DNA from: Demequina rhizosphaerae
GTDB taxonomy: Bacteria; Actinomycetota; Actinomycetes; Actinomycetales; Demequinaceae
Length of the DNA stretch: 64,000 bases
NCBI RefSeq assembly: GCF_000971255.1
Contig: NZ_BBMC01000008.1
Coordinates: forward strand, 1 to 64,000
Direction of reading: 5' to 3'
The position numbers and the translations under genes are program-made. Shown piece after piece: positions 60,584 through 64,000 of the stretch. The stretch's first letter is position 1. Each line of letters begins with the position of its first letter. The notes under the pieces were generated by a model, which ran no database searches, was not told the origin of the DNA, and saw nothing but the letters and a program-made list of their open reading frames with translations.

Positions 60584-61449
60584 CCACCACCGCCGACTGG
60601 ATCGCGGGCGCACGCCCCCGCACGCTGTGGACCGGGGCCGTGCCGGTGATCGTCGGCTCCGCGGCCGCGATCGCGGAGGACGGCTTCCGCCTCGTCCCGG
60701 CGCTGCTCGCGCTCGGCGTCGCGCTCGCGCTGCAGGTGGGGTCGAACTACGCCAACGACTACTCGGACGGCATCCGCGGCACCGACATCGACCGCATCGG
60801 CCCCGAGCGGCTCGTCGCGTCGGGCAAGGCGCTGCCGTCCTCGGTCAAGCGCGCCGCGTACCTGTCGTTCCTCGCGGGCGCGCTGCTGGGCCTCGCGCTC
60901 GTCGTGTACGTCGAGATGTGGTGGCTGCTCGCGGTGGGCGCGGTCGCGATCGTCGCGGCGTGGACCTACACCGGCTCGTCGCGCCCCTACGGCTACGCGG
61001 GCTGGGGCGAGGTGAGCGTGTTCGTGTTCTTCGGGCCCGTCGCGGTGCTCGGCACGATGCTCACGCAGGCCGGCCACGTCACGTGGTGGGCGGTCGTGGC
61101 GTCGGCGGGCGTGGGGCTCTACGCCGTCGCGCTGCTGCTGGTCAACAACATCCGCGACCTCGAGACGGACGCGCTCGCGGGCAAGCGGACCCTCGCGGTC
61201 AAGGTGGGCGAGCTGCGCGCGCGCCAGCTGTTCGCGGCGTCCGTGACGCTGCCGGTGGGGCTCGCGGTGATCGTCGCGTTCGCGCACCCGTGGGTGCTCA
61301 TCTCTACGATGGTCGCGCTGCCGTCCGTCGTCATCGCGTTCGGCATGCGCATGGGCGCGTCGGGCCGGAACTTCGCGGTGATGTTCCAGGGGATCAGCGG
61401 CGTGGGCCTCGCCTACGGCCTGCTCATGGCGGTGGGGCTGGCGCTGTAG
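60580..61449 (+). CDS. menA: 1,4-Dihydroxy-2-naphthoate polyprenyltransferase MenA
   Basis: A 289-residue membrane prenyltransferase with about eight to nine hydrophobic segments. The Asp-rich motifs for Mg-diphosphate are QVGSNYANDYSDGIRGTD (about residues 49-66) and LLVNNIRDLETDALAGKRTLAVK (about 186-208). It attaches the polyprenyl chain to DHNA, giving demethylmenaquinone. ATG 60580 overlaps the menE stop, so the two are coupled. Length matches MenA (about 290-300). The next gene is convergent, ten bases away. Confidence 0.95.
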   Translation: MTTTADWIAGARPRTLWTGAVPVIVGSAAAIAEDGFRLVPALLALGVALALQVGSNYANDYSDGIRGTDIDRIGPERLVASGKALPSSVKRAAYLSFLAGALLGLALVVYVEMWWLLAVGAVAIVAAWTYTGSSRPYGYAGWGEVSVFVFFGPVAVLGTMLTQAGHVTWWAVVASAGVGLYAVALLLVNNIRDLETDALAGKRTLAVKVGELRARQLFAASVTLPVGLAVIVAFAHPWVLISTMVALPSVVIAFGMRMGASGRNFAVMFQGISGVGLAYGLLMAVGLAL

Positions 61450-61459
61450 CCGCGCGGGC

Positions 61460-61735
61460 TCAGCGGGTGCTGCCGGCCTCGTGGTCGGCGGCGTCGATCT
61501 CGGCGTCCTCCTCGGCGGCGGCCTCGCGGATCCCCTTCTCGCTGCGGGAGATCCAGCCGTCCATCTGCGCGGCGGCGCGCACGCGCAGGCCCGGCAGCGC
61601 CAGGTAGGACACCAGCCAGGCGACGACGAAGGCGGCCAGGAACGCGATCACGTCGCGCCATCCCACGGCCCACAGCACGCCGAGGACGGCGAGGAAGACG
61701 CCCGTGCGGGCACCCCAGTACGCAAGAACGCTCAT
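61460..61735 (-). CDS. DUF4229-family small membrane protein
   Basis: A 91-residue protein with two membrane segments (about residues 5-22 and 26-46) and an acidic, Ala/Glu-rich cytoplasmic tail (KGIREAAAEEDAEIDAAD). It resembles DUF4229, a small actinobacterial family often found next to menA and menaquinone genes; a role is not known. It lacks a Shine-Dalgarno and appears leaderless. It ends ten bases from the menA stop. Confidence 0.75.
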   Translation of the reverse strand: MSVLAYWGARTGVFLAVLGVLWAVGWRDVIAFLAAFVVAWLVSYLALPGLRVRAAAQMDGWISRSEKGIREAAAEEDAEIDAADHEAGSTR

Positions 61736-61766
61736 ACATCAACGGTACCCGGCGTACGCTTGATGG
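61736..61766. promoter_or_regulatory. Symmetric divergent leaderless promoter (DUF4229 / PLDc_N)
   Basis: Two ATGs stand 32 bases apart. Outward -10 elements TACCGT (minus, 61747-61742) and TACGCT (plus, 61755-61760) each precede their ATG by exactly six bases, as expected for leaderless genes. The region is a near-palindrome: CATCAA (61737-61742) and TTGATG (61760-61765), so both genes have TTGATG-N-ATG beginnings. Confidence 0.65.
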
Positions 61767-62060
61767 ATGGCTCGCGTGCTCCCCCTCCTCGTCTACCTGG
61801 GGCTCGTCATCTACGCCCTCTCGGACGCGATGCAGCGTCCCGAGAAGGATCCGTACGGCGTGTCCAAGTGGCTCTGGGCCGCGATCATCGTGCTGCTGCC
61901 CTACGTGGGCGCGATCGGCTGGATCCTCCTGAGCCGCACCCGCCCCGACAGCGGCCCGCAGCGTCGCTCGGACCCCGTGGCGCCCGACGACGACCCGGAG
62001 TACCTCGCGTGGCTGCGCGACCAGGCGCGACGCAAGCGCCAGAGCGGCGAGGGCCGCTAG
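61767..62060 (+). CDS. PLDc_N-domain small membrane protein
   Basis: A 97-residue protein with two membrane segments (about residues 4-19 and 33-55). The stretch LGLVIYALSDAMQRPEKDPYGVSKWLWAAIIVLLPYVGAIGWILLSR is the PLDc_N domain, the N-terminal membrane part of cardiolipin synthases that also occurs alone in actinobacteria. No phospholipase domain is present, so it is not an enzyme by itself. A charged tail follows (DPEYLAWLRDQARRKRQ). Translation appears leaderless. Confidence 0.82.
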   Translation: MARVLPLLVYLGLVIYALSDAMQRPEKDPYGVSKWLWAAIIVLLPYVGAIGWILLSRTRPDSGPQRRSDPVAPDDDPEYLAWLRDQARRKRQSGEGR

Positions 62061-62073
62061 CCCGCCGGCGCGT

Positions 62074-62180
62074 GTCGATTCCCAATGACGGATGGGACGC
62101 CTGTCGTCTCGCGTGATGGCTGAGGCTGCCCCAGCCATCACGCGGTGAGACCGCAGTCACAAGTGTCATTGGGAATCGAC
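62074..62180. repeat. Intergenic palindromic element, copy 4
   Basis: Left arm GTCGATTCCCAATGAC and right arm GTCATTGGGAATCGAC (62165-62180) are perfectly complementary for 16 bases. The inner stem pairs CGTGATGGCTG (62114-62124) with CAGCCATCACG. Compared with copy 2, C-G at arm position 3 is T-A here, and GTGAAGG/CCTTCAC is GTGATGG/CCATCAC, both compensated. It lies between convergent stops (62060 and 62208). Confidence 0.88.
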
Positions 62181-62207
62181 TGACGGGAATCGTCCGACGC
62201 CGCCCGG

Positions 62208-64000
62208 TCAGCTCACCTCGACGCGGACCCTCCGGGCGCTCTCGCGTCCCACGGGGCAGCGCTCGCCCGTGAGCGAGGCGACCGCCTCGGCCTCGCGGCG
62301 GACCGGCGTGCCGGCCCACAGCTCGACCTCGCCCGGCTCGACCGCGCGCACGAGGTCCCGACCGGAGAACGCGAGCCGCGCCGCGGGGATGTCGAGCGTG
62401 ACGCGCCTGGCCTCGCCCGCGCGCAGCGGCACCCGCGCAAAGCCGACGAGCTGCGCGACCGGCCGCGTGAGCGACGCCCGCCGCTGGTGCGCGTAGACCT
62501 GCACCACCTCGTCGCCGTCGCGCGCGCCGGTGTTGCGCACGGTCACGGACACGCGCATCGTCCCGTCGGTCGGGGCGTCCTCCGCCGCGAGGCCCTCGTA
62601 CGCGAAGGACGTGTACGACAGCCCCTCGCCGAACGTCAGCGGCGGCGTGGACGACAGGTTGGTGACGTCGGTGTCGCCGCCGAGCCGCGGGTGGAGGTAG
62701 CTGTACGGCTGCGCGCCGGTGTCCCGCGGGATGCTCACCGGCAGGCGGCCCGAGGGGTTGACCCGGCCGGACAGCACGCCCGCGATCGCGCGCGCGCCCT
62801 CCTCACCCGGGAAGAACGCCTGCACCACCGCGGCGCAGCGCTCGAGCGCCCATCCGATCGCGTACGGGCGGCCCGTGACGAGCACGAGCACCACCGGCGT
62901 GCCGGTCGCGAGCAGCTCCTCGACGAGCTCGCGCTGGACGCCGGGCAGCTCGAGGGAGTCGGTGTCGCAGCCCTCGCCCGAGGTGCCGCGGCCGAAGAGC
63001 CCCGCCTGGTCGCCGACGACCACGACGGCGACGTCGGCCGCGCGGGCCGCCTCGACTGCCTCGGCGAAGCCCTCGCGCGAGCCGCCCTGCACGTCGCACC
63101 CGCGTGCCGACAGGACGGGCCCGAGCTCGTCGCGCACGGCGTCGAGCACGGTGGGCACGTCGAGGCCGAGCTCGGTGCCGGGCCGCTTGTCGAGCACGTG
63201 GTTGGCGAACGAGTAGCACCCGAACATCGCCGCGTACCGGTCCGCGTTGGGGCCGATGACGGCCACGCGCGGCGCACCCGGCGCGCCCGCCGCGTCCGGC
63301 GCGCCCGCCGCATCGTCCCCGGCCGGTGCACCCAGGGGGAGCGTGCCGTCGTTGGCGAGCAGGACGATGCCGCGCTCGGCGAGCAGCCGGGCCACCTCGC
63401 GGTGCTCGGGACCGTCGAGGTCGACGCCCGCGGGCGGCTCGCCGGAGAAGTCCGCGTCGAGCAGGCCGAGCGACTCCTTCTGCGCGAGGATCCGCGCGAC
63501 CGCGGTGTCGACGAGGTGCTCGGGCACCCGCCCGGACCGCACGGCGGCCGCGAGCGGCGCGAGGTAGGCGTCGCCGGTGGGGAGCTCGACGTCGACGCCG
63601 GCCTCGAGCGCGAGCGCCGCGGCCTCGGACAGGTCCGCCGCCACGCCGTGGAGCAGGTGGAGGAAGGCGATGCCGAAGTAGTCGGCGACCACGACGCCGT
63701 CGAAGCCCCACTCGTCGCGCAGGACGCCCGTGAGGAGCGAGCCGTCGGCGGCCGTGGGGACCCCGTCGATCTCGGTGTAGGCGTGCATGACGGAGCGGAC
63801 GCCGCCGTCGACGACGGCCATCTCGAACGGCACCATCATGACGTCGCGCAGCTCGCGCGGGCCGATCGAGACGGGCCCGAAGTTGCGTCCCGAGCGCGAG
63901 GCCGAGTAGCCGACGAAGTGCTTGAGGGTCGCGTGCACGCCCTCGGACTGGACGCCCTCGACGTAGGACGTGCCGATCTCGCCGACGAGGTACGGATCCT
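62208..64000 (-). CDS. GH3 beta-glucosidase, C-terminal 597 codons (start lies right of the window)
   Basis: The frame is open through the window edge, and the reading there (DPYLVGEIGTSYVEGVQSEG) is clearly internal GH3 sequence, so a start at 63938 is not real. Visible parts are HATLKHFVGYSASRSGRN, the nucleophile region GVVVADYFGIAFLH, the (alpha/beta)6 sandwich with RVAVIGPNADRYAAMFGCYSF and VVVVGDQAGLFGRGTSGEGC, and a C-terminal fibronectin III-like domain (LSYTSFAYEGL; VRNTGARDGDEVVQVYAHQ). It cleaves terminal beta-linked glucose or xylose from oligosaccharides. No downstream signal is relevant; export cannot be judged without the N-terminus. Confidence 0.92.
   Translation of the reverse strand, partial: DPYLVGEIGTSYVEGVQSEGVHATLKHFVGYSASRSGRNFGPVSIGPRELRDVMMVPFEMAVVDGGVRSVMHAYTEIDGVPTAADGSLLTGVLRDEWGFDGVVVADYFGIAFLHLLHGVAADLSEAAALALEAGVDVELPTGDAYLAPLAAAVRSGRVPEHLVDTAVARILAQKESLGLLDADFSGEPPAGVDLDGPEHREVARLLAERGIVLLANDGTLPLGAPAGDDAAGAPDAAGAPGAPRVAVIGPNADRYAAMFGCYSFANHVLDKRPGTELGLDVPTVLDAVRDELGPVLSARGCDVQGGSREGFAEAVEAARAADVAVVVVGDQAGLFGRGTSGEGCDTDSLELPGVQRELVEELLATGTPVVLVLVTGRPYAIGWALERCAAVVQAFFPGEEGARAIAGVLSGRVNPSGRLPVSIPRDTGAQPYSYLHPRLGGDTDVTNLSSTPPLTFGEGLSYTSFAYEGLAAEDAPTDGTMRVSVTVRNTGARDGDEVVQVYAHQRRASLTRPVAQLVGFARVPLRAGEARRVTLDIPAARLAFSGRDLVRAVEPGEVELWAGTPVRREAEAVASLTGERCPVGRESARRVRVEVS

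Noticed and set aside
63900..63938. GH3 gene starting at 63938
   Set aside because: The reading frame continues to the window edge with clear GH3 sequence, so the codon at 63938 is internal.

Overview
The window is chromosomal DNA from a high-GC (about 73% by eye) Gram-positive actinobacterium. Signs of this are the heavy use of GTG and TTG starts, 1-4 base stop/start overlaps (GTGA, ATGA), leaderless genes, a menaquinone pathway, ferredoxin-linked sulfite reduction, a Tat-exported polyamine-binding protein, and small actinobacterial families (DUF4125, DUF4037, DUF4229, PLDc_N). The secreted glucanase, amylopullulanase and beta-glucosidase fit a polysaccharide-degrading Micrococcales member (Cellulomonas/Demequina-like), but the genus is a guess.

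Layout. 1-800: 5' part of an IS30-family element. 847-6517: polyamine ABC transporter operon potD-A-B-C (minus) divergent from a putrescine-oxidase-like FAD enzyme (plus). 6690-10976: sugar MFS porter, tRNA-Tyr, YajQ-type protein, a SnoaL-like protein, a cysteine hydrolase and HtpX. 11207-18250: fprA (ferredoxin-NADP reductase), a DUF4125 / TPR-DUF4037 pair of unknown function, and a sulfur-assimilation operon (sir-cysH) preceded by a cysteine-rich leader peptide. 18458-23036: a tightly overlapping three-gene operon (GT2 synthase, membrane-fusion-like protein, GH81 lipoprotein), probably for a beta-glucan. 23104-28902: a 1932-residue secreted amylopullulanase with two GH13 modules. 29132-30463: RarD and a small unknown.

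30716-62060 is dominated by the respiratory quinone system. On the minus strand a prenyl reductase (48512) leads into all fourteen Complex I genes nuoA-N and then a polyprenyl diphosphate synthase, with almost no gaps. Around it lie the menaquinone genes menF (fused to a methyltransferase), menD, menC, menB, menE and menA, interrupted by an alditol-oxidase-like gene, a sirtuin, a secreted metalloprotease and a DUF3048 lipoprotein. A GH3 beta-glucosidase runs off the right end. Electrons thus enter through Complex I and reach menaquinone, whose ring, tail, attachment and saturation enzymes are encoded alongside.

The main unexplained signals are: a family of four ~100 bp intergenic palindromic elements whose arms covary; a polycysteine leader ORF before sir; a 31-bp bipartite site shared by the fprA and DUF4037/sir promoter regions; a non-palindromic nonamer (GGACGATGC) repeated at least 28 times on both strands; compact divergent leaderless promoters; a MenF-methyltransferase fusion; and the GT2/membrane-fusion/GH81 glucan operon. 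All calls come from reading the sequence; no database search was run.
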